64,000 bases of DNA from Nipponacmea schrenckii (taxonomy: Eukaryota; Mollusca; Gastropoda; Lottiidae), in contig CM060199.1 of assembly GCA_030562195.1 (NCBI GenBank), positions 27,424,338-27,488,337 on the forward strand, read 5' to 3'. Under the pieces are notes generated by a model, which did no database searches, was not told the DNA's origin, and saw only the letters and a list, made by a program, of their open reading frames with translations. Shown here piece by piece: positions 11,099-23,049 of this stretch. Both the position numbers and the translations under genes were made by a program. Numbering within the stretch: the first letter of the stretch is position 1; each line of letters begins with the position of its first letter.

Positions 11099-12037
11099 CT
11101 GAAAACAAAAATACAAATCATATAAATTTGAGTGTTCAGTCTGCCATGCAAAACTTGCTGATTCTCGCCGTTTTATGATAGATATATTTGATATCTTCTG
11201 GGTTATTAGTAGGCGTATTGAAATAAAAGACACAAGAAATATTGGACTATTCGAAAAGTGAATGATGTTTGTGTTTCACTACAATCATCCTTGCTTGAAA
11301 TATTTACCCTAGGTGGATGTTTTTGTCTTTTAGGCTTCTTTCCGATAGAAAGAGTTCCTTTAAGCTGCTGGTTGTCAAAACCATTTCTCGGTAATGCTCT
11401 TTTTAATATGATTTTTATCTCCCGAGGGACATCCGTAATTCTGGAAATAATTGAACTTGAATATCGGTGATAAAAATTTAGGGTGATTTGCCTACTTGGT
11501 CGTTCACAATTCCTTTTTCTATCATCATGCGATCCTTTCAATGAAACAAAGGGATATTCGTAGGTATTTTTGTGAATCGATGGACTAGATTGAGGAATGG
11601 ACTGGATAGTTTGAGAGTTTCGTACAATTTTCTTTTTTAATTTTTCATTAGTCAATGGAGCATGGGGGTCTTTTTTTTTCTCGCTTTTAATCTCGTTCTG
11701 TTTCATAAACGTTTCAAATAACTTGTTCACGTCTTCCTACAAATATATAAGAATAATGGCAAGCTTGTGTTATATACTTAAAATAATAAGTGGGGCCTAC
11801 CGATAGTTTTTAATGCGAAATCGTTTTTGTTTTTTTTTGCATTATGAATCATATTTTTAAGAATACAACTATACATTTTGTTCACAATCGATGAGGTCCG
11901 CTCTTATACGAAAGAAAGCAATCATGTGCCGACGAGGAAATTGACCATGTTTACTTGTTGTGTATATTGATATGGGAAGAATAATGGATGACCACTGCCC
12001 ACGCAAGATTCGTCCGATAGCAAACTGCATAGCCCTT
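7829..12037 (-). CDS. Unrecognised Lys/Ser/Pro-rich repeat protein (multi-exon gene)
   Basis: Proposed coding exons on the minus strand are 12037-11955 (tentative), 11736-11308 and 11098-7829, joined at GT-AG borders. The 11955/11736 and 11308/11098 junctions both fall between codons. The protein would have at least about 1,259 residues; the first exon was not found. The N-terminal ~170 residues are charged (e.g. EDVNKLFETFMKQNE, SEKKKDPHAPLTNEKLKKK). The long last exon encodes about 15-17 degenerate units of ~35-45 residues with the pattern VIIPQAPPPPPIKSLKKKRS followed by DSSTANKSKKTENV. The final ~60 residues are extremely basic (RKRKRKHKKRRKRKLKKLKK), like a nuclear/nucleolar localisation signal. 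There is no signal peptide or membrane span. I do not recognise the family. A nuclear or chromatin-bound, low-complexity protein is inference. An uninterrupted 3.3-kb frame argues for a real gene. Confidence 0.65.
11308..11736 (-). CDS. Internal exon of the Lys/Ser/Pro-rich repeat protein
   Basis: 143 codons lie between an acceptor (ATATATTTGTAG) and a donor (CCTAGG|GTAAAT). The sequence begins EDVNKLFETFMKQNE and ends KRQKHPPR. It is rich in Lys, Arg and Ser. The donor keeps the frame exactly with the acceptor at 11099-11101. Without splicing the frame would run on to a stop at 11206, so donor choice is inference. Confidence 0.55.
11955..12037 (-). CDS. Tentative upstream exon of the Lys/Ser/Pro-rich repeat protein
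   Basis: This 83-nt candidate lies between acceptor ATATATGCAG and donor CAACAA|GTAAAC. In the frame that joins exon 11736-11308 it reads GLCSLLSDESCVGSGHPLFF then PYQYTQQ. The entry phase is 1, so a start exon lies further upstream. It is short and supported only by splice sites and frame. Confidence 0.35.
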
Positions 12038-12307
12038 CTGCATATATTGATGGATATAGTCAACAAACCAAAACATCACGGCATGGACTCAAAGCATACA
12101 AACCTGGAATGTTGTAGCTGCCATTCCAAATTATTTGACTCTTTAACCTATAACGATAATGATTGAGGTGATTAGTAAGATCTGCTGTCGTCAGTATTCT
12201 GCATATCATTTTCACTTTCATGTAGATTGGACACATCAACTTTTCAACCGTAGCCTATAGCCTTCTTAGACTTACTGTTTAAGAATGACTAGCCTACTTG
12301 TTTTAAT

Positions 12308-12473
12308 TAGTCCGAAACTTGCTGACTCTATTCGGTGGTGAATTTTAATCGCTCGCCCACGGTGGTGAGGAAAATCCCAAGTTTTTGGTGGCTAGTTTTT
12401 CTGACTCTCCCCCAGCCATATCTCTCCAAAAAGCTATAAGAGAACGGGAATAGAGTCATCAAGTTTCGGACTA
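12308..12473. mobile_element. hAT-type MITE with 8-bp target-site duplication
   Basis: A 166-bp element has 26-bp terminal inverted repeats with one mismatch: both ends begin TAGTCCGAAACTTG. It is flanked on both sides by the identical 8-mer GTTTTAAT (12300-12307 and 12474-12481). An 8-bp duplication is the hallmark of the hAT superfamily. It has no coding capacity. A truncated relative sits at 5894. Confidence 0.88.
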
Positions 12474-12629
12474 GTTTTAATGTTTAAATTTAAACGGGAT
12501 CTGTCTACAATCACAATTATCACCCATCCATATTACCACTAATTTTGTGCAAAATATAGTTTATACGGTGGTCCGTATACGACATCATTTATTTTTTTAA
12601 TTTTGAATTTATAACGTGGAATATAATTA

Positions 12630-12975
12630 CAAAACTGGAATATAATTTTAAAACTTGTATTTTCACCCGGGTGATTATTCTAGAATTTTTAATTTAAAGC
12701 TTGAATTTCCACCCAGATGAAAATTAATTTTCACCCAGGTGATAATTCAGTAATATTTAATTAAAAACTTTAATTTTCACCCTTTTCACGAAGGTGATAA
12801 TTCTAGAATTTTTAATTTAAAGCTTGAATTTCCACCCGGATGAAAATTTATTTTCACCCAGGTGATAATTCCATAATATTGAATTTAAAACTTTAATTTT
12901 CACCTGTGTGATAATTCTAGAATTTTGAATTAAAAACTTGAATTTCAACTCCGGTGAAAATTAATTGAAACCTAT
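12630..12975 (+). repeat. Short tandem array of ~115-125-bp units with CACC/GGTG palindromes
   Basis: About three units share ATTCTAGAATTTTTAATTTA, AAGCTTGAATTTCCACCC and GATGAAAATT; TAGAATT occurs at 12681, 12804 and 12918. Each unit carries several TTTTCACCCAGGTGATAATT-type imperfect palindromes. No coding content. Confidence 0.75.
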
Positions 12976-13299
12976 TGAAAATGATCGAAATCGAAAAATA
13001 TTAGTATGAATTATTGCCTTTGTTGTTGAAACCAAAACACGTTCAATTTTATATTATAACGTAAATTAATGGTGAGAATGCTTGTGAATGCTTCCGGTCT
13101 AAGTTGGCATATTCTATAGCCTCGGGAAATACGTATAGGAATGATAAGACATATATCATCACATAGTTTGTTGATTTTAAATTAAAAAAATATTATTTAA
13201 ACATACTATAATGAACTTTGCTTTCAAATCGGCTATTTGAAATCCGATGGATTTGCTTGCAAAATGACACAGATTTTAGCAACAGATGTATTATATTCA

Positions 13300-13930
13300 G
13301 AGTTTTTGGTTTCCATCGAAACGTTTCTAATACGATGGTCAGTTCCAGGGTATACTTCTATTATTCTTCCTGAAGTCCGTTTCCAGGAATAGCATTTTGA
13401 TTTATCACCATGTCATTAACACAATCAGTGCGGTTTTTTAGTGTTCCATCTTTTACGCGGTAGGCCTACTAATAATGGAAAAAACATCCCTATTCCATTG
13501 TTTCCAAAAAGAGTCAACTGATTTTTTTTTTTTTTTGACAAGATGTCTTGGATTTTTAGTTTCACGAAAGACTCCTTGTGGTACATGACTTGACCCACGA
13601 CCTAACAGAATGTCATTAGGACATAATTATGAGAACCAAAATCCAGATCATTCGATATTCTTCCTATAGGACGTTGGTTGACTAGGTAAGCATATTCGAG
13701 TAAATAGGTTTAAAGTTCAAATGGAGTCAAAAATTGTTCACCGACCGAGTTCTAAAGACATTTTTACTTTCACTATTTATTCAGCACAATCAGTTTGATG
13801 TGGGTAGCAGGCGTATAGTAAATTTCCACGTCATTCGATTTTCAGCACAAAAGACTTGTAACGTTTCTTCATTAAATCGTTTAATCATGATTCTAAATTC
13901 CGTTTTCAACACCAACGAGTTGATTATCAC
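13300..13930 (-). mobile_element. BEL/Pao LTR retrotransposon fragment (C-terminal pol)
   Basis: On the minus strand broken frames give, in order: FNEETLQVFCAENRMTWKF near 13900-13820 (integrase end), AYLVNQRPIGRISNDLDFGS near 13690-13630, PNDILLGRGSSHVPQGVF near 13620-13570, DSFWKQWN near 13515-13490, and SGRIIEVYPGTDHRIRNV near 13385-13325. This series is characteristic of the integrase-to-C-terminus part of BEL/Pao pol. Frameshifts and stops make it inactive. No LTR was identified. Confidence 0.75.
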
Positions 13931-14764
13931 TTCACATTAAAGCAGGTGTCCCGCTTTGAGTGAAAAATCTTCTTAAAACTTGGTAGAATATTCTACACAA
14001 GTAAATATAATAAACACTATAATGTTCAGCAGTTATGTTTCACCCATTTGACATTATAAGGACCGAGGATTGTTTCGTTTCGCTACGCTACACATACCCT
14101 TCCGTCTACTTTGGGTCTAAGGCGAAGACAATCGCAATTCTGTCTACACTGTGCAGACAGGATTCATGGTTAGATTGTGACTTACTGTGTTTTGAAATCA
14201 GCCAAATGCGCATTTTACATAGAGAACAACATATCCACACTAAAGTCCATTAAGGTCAACGCCTAATTACGTTCAGTTATCGAAAATTTGAGGCCGATCG
14301 GCAAGGAGGTCGAAAAAATAAATCATATCTGCCATTTTTTGGTCAACTTCGATTTGATTGGCTGTCAAAGCAGGTCATGAGTTCAAATTTGGACATATCG
14401 ATAACCGTACTTTTTATTATATAAAATAGTAGATTTAAAACTTGAAACTTATTAATCAAATTGAATATTAGATTAATTTTATATGATATATTCGATCTTC
14501 AACATGATTTATGCATCAAAAGCATTTAGTTATTCCACTACTAGTAACTCTCCTCGGGAAATGGTTGCGTGAATGATTTTACACAATCCAAAATGGCGGC
14601 TAATTCAAAATTTTTTTCGCTAAAAACAGAAAAATTGCAGCGGTACGATAGTGGGAAGTCATTTACTAAATTAAATGCTTGTTTTGTTTTTGTGCTATAT
14701 ATACCATTGATTTCATGTGTATTTTTAAGCCCTACGCTGATTTTAATAATTGCGATAGTCTTAC
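13931..14764. other. No gene recognised
   Basis: Short frames only. 14035-14260 may still be retrotransposon-derived, but I could not place it in a family. Confidence 0.35.
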
Positions 14765-17000
14765 AACAAACAGAAACCGAGAAAGGTACTTCAATTTCGA
14801 AGAGCAAATTGGGATGACCTGCGGGAAGGATGTCGTGACATCTCCAAGAGGAAAGCTTCTCTCTATGAGGAGGGAAGGGACACTGAACAGCTCTGGGATA
14901 CTTTCAAATCATCACTACAGCGCCTCATCGACAAATTTATCCCATCGAAATCATCCAGAAGCAAGAGCGCCCCGCCTTGGCTGAACAGACGACTAAAAAG
15001 TATGCTCAGACGAAAGTCAAGACTGCATCGCCAAGCTCGTAAAACAGGGATCTTGACCAACTTCCGTCAACACCCAAAGCAATGCAAGAGGGAATTTCGT
15101 CGAGCTGAGTGGTCTTACGTAACGAGGTCATCCAAAAGGGCCTAGACAACAACAACACAAAGCCTCTCTGGAGGTATGTCAAAAGTAAGAAACAGGACAA
15201 CATTGGAGTCTCTCCACTACGGAGCAAAGGTCAACTACTAAGTGATAGGAAATCTAAAGCTGAAGTCCTCATCGACCAGTTTAGCTCCGTATTCACCCGT
15301 GATGGTGACTCTGGTTTACCACCTGTGCGTATTCACTTCCAAGATGACATCCAGGACATTGAGATCAGCGAGGCAGGTGTACTGAAGTTGCTACTCAATA
15401 TCCAAACCTCGAAAGCTCCAGGGCCTGTTGGACTCCCTAACATGGTATTAAAGGAATGTGCATCTGAATTGGCACCTGGAGTCTCCAGGATATTTCAGCG
15501 GTCGTTGGACTGAGGTGTACTACCACAAGACTGGCTGAATGCAAATATTGCTCCTGTATTTAAAAAAAGGAGACCGCCACGAACCAGCTAATTACCGGCC
15601 TGTATTGTTAACCTCAGCCCTCAGTAAGATACTAGAGCACATAGTCTGTCATCACCTGGTTAACCACTTTGACAACCATGCTATTCTATCATCGCTCAAC
15701 CATGACTTTCGTGCTGGCTTCTCATGTGAGACCCAACTTGCCATCACAATCAACGACTTTGTCTCCAACTTTGACAAGGGATCCCAGACAGACATCGCCA
15801 TATTGGATTTTTCCTAGGCTTTTGATACGGTGCCGCATGGGAAACTACTGCACAAATTAGATTCGTACGGTGTACGTGGAAATCTCCAACGATGGATCAG
15901 AGCATTCCTTTGCCAAAGTCACATGGAGGTATTGCTGGAAGGTGAATCGTCTAAAGAAGTCCCTGTAGCCTCTGGAGTACCCCAGGGAACAGTCCTAGGG
16001 CCTCTCCTATTCTTGTGCCACATCAATGACCTACCTGATGCCTACCAGTCCCAAGTACGCCTATTCGCAGATGACTGCCTGCTATACAGGATCATACGCT
16101 CGCAGCGCGACCACGCCATCCTTCAGCAAGACCTCAGGAACCTTGAGGCCTGGGCCGAGAAATCGGGCATGCGATTCAACGCCAGCAGGTGCGACATCCT
16201 CAGCATCAAGCAGAAGTCATCCTTCTACTACAAGCTCAACAAAACTATCCTCAAAGGAGTCCCGACTAGCCCCTACCATGGATTCACCATCTCGTCTGAC
16301 CTCTGTTGGGGAACCCACATCGACAACATCTGTAAAAAAGCCGGCTCCACCTTAGGCTTCATTAGGCGGAATCTTCATCACTGCCCAGCCATAACACGGA
16401 AATCGGCCTACATCTCACTTGTAAGATCAACACTTAAATATGGCGCCATCATATGGGACCCATTTCTCCAGTCAGACATTGACAAACTAGAGAGGATCCA
16501 AAGGAAGGCTGCCCGCTTTATCACTCGTGATTACAGATCAAGAACTCCTGGATGTGTAACTGACATGCTCAGGGACCTGGACCTGCAAACATTACAACAG
16601 CGTAGAAAGGAGTTACGCCTAACCTTCTTGTTCAAAGTGGTGGAGGGGTTGGTACCGGCCATACCGCCTCAACCCTATCTCATACCTGTGAGACCCAAAC
16701 GTAAAGTTACAACAAAGTGCTTTAAAGACTTTATCGCAACAAACATTGTTGAAAATAGTGTAACTAATAATAGTCGCTGTTTCCAAACTAAAACCGCCAA
16801 AACAGAAACACTTAAGAACTCTTATTTCCACACGACTATCAAAGACTGGAATCACCTGAGAGAGGACCAAGTCCTTGCAGGATCTGTGGTGATCTTCAAA
16901 TCTCGCCTAAATTTCGCTCAATAGTTTGCATGCGCTCCTCCCTTCCGTTGATTATATGCCAGAAGTGGTTTTTCAACGTACCTATACAGATACAAGAGAA
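14765..17000 (+). mobile_element. 5'-truncated CR1/Jockey-like LINE (reverse transcriptase)
   Basis: The endonuclease part is absent. The reading starts around FRRANWDDLR (14795-14825) and runs through a PPWLNRRLKSMLRRKSRLHR segment, NTKPLWRYVKSKKQD (15160), the fingers motif SKAPGP (15412), VFKKGDRHEPANYRP (15557), DFS*AFDTVPH (15808), ASGVPQGTVLGPLLF (15970) and the catalytic FADDCLLYR (16058-16084). The thumb and C-terminus continue to the stop at 16922-16924. At least one frameshift (about 15120-15140), an in-frame TGA (15511), a second frameshift (about 15540) and a TAG (15816) inactivate it. The 3' UTR seems to end near GTACCTATACAGATACA (about 16978-16996). Decay is light, so this is one of the younger elements here. 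Confidence 0.85.
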
Positions 17001-18882
17001 AGTCATCGTGGACTCTGTTTTGAACAGAGTCCATAAGTGGACTAAAACAAAGGGTGATATAAATGGCTCTAAACGTATTTTAGGCAAGTCCATCATAAAT
17101 CAGACCTCTCAACGCTCACGCATTCGGCGTGAGACTCACGCATTCCGCTTCAATCTCACACAGCTACCTTGAAATCTCTCGCATGTTGAAGGTTAAGGTT
17201 AAAAAAAAAACACGAGCATTTGTTGGTTAGCTTACGATATTAATCTGACCAAAGAACGGGTCGAGTGTTTATTTTTAATCTTGCTGATCATAAGCTATCA
17301 AAGTTGAATCTGACCAATCGTAAAACAGCAATCTCTCCCCAGAGTTGTCGTTCCGGCTTCGCCTGATTGAAAAGGAACAATAACTAGGATAGAGTTTGCG
17401 TTGACACTTCAGATTCCAGCACCATGTGTTCAGGCTGTCAAAATTTCGGCCCAGACCCGTAACCAAATCTCACTCTTTGGGAACATTCTAGGTTGAAGGT
17501 GTTCAGGTCATTTTTTGTTTATGAACAGGCTCAAATTAACCAGCTCTTTTCAAAGGTGAAAATACAATTTACAGAATGAAAATATCTCAATTAGAACAAA
17601 AGTTATGGCAGTTTGAAGTCGAGAAATCGGGGGTGATTTTGTCTTGTACCATTTTGAGATTAAAATTTACACAATTTGTTACCATGGTAACCATTTTTAT
17701 TCAAGATGGCCGCCACTTCGTACGCGACGATGCAAATATTTCCAAAAATGAAGAAAAATAATTTTCATTCACTAAATATGAACTTGTCATATATCATTTT
17801 AAAGCTCTTTTTTACAGGATTCTAATGATACCAGAATTAACCACATAAAACATGGCAGTCAAATACTATAACCCCTGTAAGATTTACAAAAAAGCAATAA
17901 ATAAATAAATTTAAAAACAATTGAAAAAATATAAATGTAAGTCCTAAAAACTAACTTGGTCACAGCAAATTGTCTCCCTTTGGCCACACATTGATTTCAA
18001 CTCACATTTCCCAGAGTTGTTCAAAATTTGAACCTAAAAAGAATGCCAATACTAAAAAAAAGGAAAATATATTCTAGTAATTCTCTTAAAAATATTTAAA
18101 ATTGAAAAAATTTTTTTTTTAAATTATAGACCTTAACTCTGCCTTGGTCACAGTCTAACTAAGTAGCAAATTGGTTCCATATGATCACAAGGTGAATAAA
18201 ATTCTCATGCCACACTGTTAAAACATAAAACTCCTAAAAAAATCATAAAATAAAAATATAAAAAAAGTCCTACAAATTTTGTCAGGTGCTAACCCTAACT
18301 AAGTCAAAGCTAGGGTTAACAAATTATCTCCCTTTGACCACAGGCTGTAATCAGATTAGAAGTCAACTAAAGAAAATATCCAAATTTGAAAAACTTCACA
18401 ATTTTTTTTTTTAACTTGTCAAATTATCCTCCACAACCGCATTTAGTATTTTTTTTTTTTTTTTTTTCATGTATTGATATTTTCATATTTTCAGGGCAAA
18501 ATTGTAAAGAGGCCTTTGGCCTTATTTTCACCCTTGTCATTAAAGTTTGTATTATTATTATTATTATTATTATGACAAGTTCTGTGAAACATTATTTGCC
18601 TAATTTGTTTTGATTTTCACTACCGGTATCTGTTTTTCTTTTCCAACCTACAAGTAAAGAAAACAAAGAGTTTAAGTCAGGTCTAACCGAGATCTAGCAA
18701 TATTACACACCTTTGTGGAACAAATGTTATGGTTACTAATAAAAAATATGTTTTCCATGAATCTGGGTTTTCTTGTAAATTACTAGGTAGGCCCAACTAG
18801 GCCTAAGCTTAGACATACTAAACTAGATAATATACTGTCATTTATGATATTCCAGATTCTTCTATTAAAATATTCACTTACT
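17001..18882. other. AT-rich intergenic DNA with poly-A/T and (ATT) tracts
   Basis: No gene was recognised. Two diverged copies of a segment with AACAAATTATCTCCCTTTGACCACA (about 17960 and 18315) suggest an old repeat. A TTACCATGGTAA palindrome lies near 17680. An ATT microsatellite is at about 18550-18573. Confidence 0.4.
18550..18573 (+). repeat. (ATT)n microsatellite
   Basis: Eight uninterrupted ATT/TTA-type triplets in a row. Confidence 0.9.
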
Positions 18883-19356
18883 TTAAAGGGATAATAGGCG
18901 TTAGAACGAACATAAACTTTTAAGTTCACTCAAATTTGGAAAATAACAGTATATATCCATCAATGGACTTACCTATACATCAAAATCCCTCTAAAATCCG
19001 ATAAATCCCCAAAATAAAGTAGTTAATCATAAAACGCTTGAGCCATCCATCAAGCGATTTTCAAATCGTGTAAATATAAAGGGAAGTAACTCTAACATGT
19101 GAGTTTTCACGCGTCCTTGACCCCTACTGTTGAATTCCACAATGATGTTTTAGCGTTGATTTACCAGACGCTTTTATTCTCAAACTGAATGAATTCGTCG
19201 CTGGCTCATTTTTTTTAAAAATTCCGAATATATTTCTATTGTGGCTTTTTAAAATTTGGTAAAGTGTGGGATGCATACTTATTTAACTAACAATCAATAT
19301 GAAATACAAATATAAGCCGTAGGACGAGTGTATTCTAACGCCTATTATCCCTTTAA
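18883..19356. mobile_element. Complete piggyBac-type MITE (TTAA target duplication)
   Basis: TTAA at 18883-18886 and 19353-19356 flank a 466-bp element with perfect 20-bp terminal inverted repeats, AGGGATAATAGGCGTTAGAA. Exact TTAA duplication is typical of piggyBac. There is no coding frame. Relatives are at 7043 (left end) and about 24755-24851 (right end). Confidence 0.85.
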
Positions 19357-20748
19357 CAACAACAAAATTAATGTTTAATTATAACTTAACATAAAACTGT
19401 TGATTTCCATCACCTGTAATGAATAAGGTAAAAATCATAAATATGTCCATATTATTAATTATTAGGTCTCATAATTTATAGACTCTACTAGGCCTAGATA
19501 CACCTAATCATAGGCCCCAATAATTGAATGATTGAATTGATAATGACTCTAGTATCAGAGTAAATCAAGCTAGGCATATGGATTTCTTCAACTAAATTTC
19601 TTAAAAGTTGCAAAAAAAAATAGATTTTCATTACTTTTCTTTTGTGCTTAGCATTTGAGAAATGGGAAGCCAAAAAAAGTAAACATTCAACGATTTTGCT
19701 GTGGGAAGGAACAGCGAAAATCGGGACTTTTGAAAGCAACCTTCATCAAATGATGAATTCCATTTATTCTCATTTCTAGAAACCCAATTTTAGAAACATT
19801 CGCTATGATTTTAGACTCTTTATTTATCCTGATTTAAACGATAGAAAACTTCAAATTTACCGTTATTTTTCATGACTGGGGTTGAAAGTTCAAAATGTGT
19901 AGTCGAAGTCGTCCAGACATCTACTATCATTAACTGCATCACTGTCATTTACGTCATATTGATCAAGCATTATTCGGTGTATCACGTGATGCGCAAGTGT
20001 ATCACGTAACACACAAACAGAGTCGGCAAACTTCAAAGGAATCAGATTCTGTACCACCCTACCTATTTTCAAATCAATTTCCGGGAGAACTGGCTGAACG
20101 GAATTCGTAAAACTAAAAAAAGGAATGTCACTCGATAGACATAGAAACATTATCCGAGTGAGCAAAGTTTTCGTCGTACCTGGAAATGTCCGAAAATTTG
20201 AGCTTTTCATGTATTTTCGACGCTATTTTTACAAATTTTAAACAATTTTTTTTGGTTCACTCGAATTTATAATATTCATCTATCTCTCTAATCACCACTA
20301 CCACTTTTGTCAAAATCGATGCAGTCAACTCTCCCGGAAATTCGTTTAAAAAAAGCTTCCATTTTCGCAAAAAAATGGAGTCATAGGCGACAAAATGGCC
20401 GACGGTGAAAAATCGACTTCAACTTGAAATTTCTCGAAAACGAGTAGATATAAAAATTATTAAAAAAACATTGTTGAAAAGCTTATTCAATTTCACATTT
20501 ACTGATATATAATATGTCTTAGTATAAAATCGTGGGATTTGGGGAGGAATTGTTGAAGACGTGAAGGTAACGATTTAGCCATTTTAGACAAGATTGCGTG
20601 ACGTCACTGAACACCCTACAAATTGATTTTCAGTTTTTTGTTTAAGGTTGGGTTCCCTCATTAATTAGAGCTAAAGTACTAATTGATTAATTGGGGTTTC
20701 TAATGATTAATCCATGTATTCTCAAGTTAAATAGACCTATGTGGACGT
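19357..20748. other. No gene recognised
   Basis: A 107-codon minus-strand frame (20210-19890) has no recognisable domain and no splice context I could trust. The rest is AT-rich DNA. Confidence 0.35.
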
Positions 20749-21880
20749 AGGATGCTTGGGGAATCCATTTGGCTCTAATCTGCTTTGAAACGCTAAATTA
20801 AGACTCCATGTTTGATCACGTGACCAAATGACGTCATATGAATGAAGGCGTATAGGAATTTGTTTATATTTTATTATCATTATCTTAACATATTCAAAAA
20901 GAGATATGGTGAGTAAAAACTTATTTAAATTAATTCATAATGTTTTTACAAAATGATATTTAAATGTATTATTGCCTTTTGTTAGAGATAATGCCATTGT
21001 TGTTTTGGAAAATATTAAGGAATGTGGGCAAGTACGCATGCGTGCATACTTAACAACCACAGCGTACGGTTATGTACCGAATCGACAGACTGGGTGATCA
21101 AAAAAAAAAAAATCAACGACATTTGAGACTTGCCGTAGAAATGCTTGGTGAATCTATTTGACTCTAATCTGTTTTGAAACGCTAAATTTAGACTTCATGT
21201 TTGATCACGTGACCAAATGACGTCATATGAATGAAGGTGTATAAAATTGATTTTATATTTTATTATTAGTGAGTTAAAACTTATTCAAATTAATTCATAA
21301 TATTTTTACAAAATGATATTTTAACGTATTATTACCTTTTGCTAGAGATAATAAATGGAATACCAAAATGCCATTGTTGTTGTGGAAAATATTTAGGAAT
21401 GTGGGCAAGTACGCATGCGTGCATACTTAACAACCACAGCGTACGGTTATGTACCGAATCGACAGACTGGGTGATCAAAAAAAGAAAAAATCAACGACAT
21501 TTGAGAATTGCCGTAGAAATGCTTGGTGAATCTATTTGACTAATCTGTTTTGAAACGCTAAATTTAGACTTCATGTTTGATCACGTGACCAAATGACGTC
21601 ATATGAATGAAGGTGTATAAAATTGATTTTATATTTTATTATTAGTGAGTTAAAACTTATTCAAATTAATTCATAATATTTTTACAAAATGATATTTTAA
21701 CGTATTATTACCTTTTGCTAGAGATAATAAATGAAATACCAAAATGCCATTGTTGTTGTGGAAAATATTTAGGAATGTGGGCAAGTACGCATGCGTGCAT
21801 ACAGCGTCCGGTTATGTTCCGAATTAACAGACTGGCTGATCAAAAAAAAGATCAACGACATTTGAGACTTGACGTACATA
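20749..21880 (+). repeat. Three tandem ~380-bp units with stacked palindromic motifs
   Basis: Units start near 20749, 21137 and 21515 (GATCACGTGACC recurs at about 20815, 21203 and 21578; spacing about 388 and 375). Each carries TTTGATCACGTGACCAAATG (an E-box palindrome), then TGACGTCATATGAATGAAGG (a CRE-like palindrome), AAACTTATTYAAATTAATTC, and GTACGCATGCGTGCATAC. Units 2 and 3 are more alike than either is to unit 1. Small frames repeated between units (IPKCHCCCGKYLGMWASTHA) are probably by-products of the duplication. Confidence 0.85.
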
Positions 21881-22440
21881 TCTATGGCAGCAGCCTTCCC
21901 TACCGAGGGAAATCCCGCCATAATTAGCCTAATCATGAGTTAATTAAGGACTTGTGGGACCATCTGGAAATTTTCCCAGTCAATAGAATGAAGAATGGAG
22001 CCAGGCAAAGCTGGGACAGCCTTGTTATAGTAGGCTAGTAGAAACAAAGCAATGGAAGTTGCTTATCACATTGGTTACTCACCAATCCGATTGAATCTTC
22101 TCATTTTACCATTTCGAATAAATTAGAATAGAATACTATTAGGCTAGCCTAGTCACGAAAAGTGACAACGTAGCCTACAAGGGATCTTCCATTTTCCTGT
22201 GACGTCATTTTTTGCCATGACTACATAATACTTCTGTTTTTTGACGTCAAATAATTCCGTAAATTATTTATTGCACTGAGATAGACTGGAGAGAAGCTTA
22301 CGTCGGTGCAGTGAAGAACCGGAAGTCAGCCATTAAGCTACCAAGCCATAACAAAACGTTCTATAAGTTGTAACATGGGCGCAGATCCAGGGGGACAGGG
22401 ACACGTCCCCCTCGTCAGAAAACCAGGAGGGGGAGTTATG
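21881..22440. other. No gene recognised; left member of a flanking inverted repeat
   Basis: The segment at about 22292-22332 (GCAGTGAAGAACCGGAAGTC...) recurs in inverted orientation at about 24645-24687, outside the other end of the large palindrome. Nothing coding was seen. Confidence 0.5.
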
Positions 22441-23049
22441 GTAATGACGTAATGCGTCGTTATCTTTGTCTGTATACATATAAACGAGTTTGAGGCCATT
22501 AACGTGGTCTGTATCTCTCTCTATATATATACAAACACAATTGAAGCCGTTATGTAGTCCAACAACGGCTTCAATTTGGTCTGTATTTAATCAAAACGCA
22601 GTTGAAGCCGTTATGTACTCCAACAACGGCTTCAATTTGGTCTGTATTTTAATAAAACGCAGTTGAAGCCGTTATGCACTCCAACAACGGCTTCAATATC
22701 GTCTGTATTTAAACGAAACGCAGTTGAGGCCGTTATGAAATCCAACAACGACTTCAATTTTGTCTGTAATTTAATGAAACACAGTTGAAGCCGTTATGCA
22801 TTCCAACAACGGCTTCAATTTGGTCTGTATTTAAACGAAACGCAGTTGAGGCCTTTATGAAATCCAACAACGTCTTCAATTTGGTCTGTATACGCAGTTG
22901 AAGCCGTTATGCATTCCAACGACGGCTTTAATTTTGTCAGTATTTAAACAAAACGCATTGAGGCCGTTATGAAATCCAACAACGGCTTCAATGTGGTCTG
23001 TATTTTAATGAAACGCAGTTGCAGCCGTTATGAAATCCAAGGGCCTCAA

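Noticed and set aside
12104..12124. Possible start exon MAATTFQ (minus) for the Lys/Pro-rich gene, with good initiation context and donor CAG|GTTTGT
   Set aside because: It ends in phase 0, while the next plausible exon (12037-11955) must be entered in phase 1 to keep the downstream frame open; the phase-0 reading leads to a stop.
19890..20210. 107-codon minus-strand frame as a gene
   Set aside because: No recognised domain, no supporting exons, and surrounded by repeat-like DNA.
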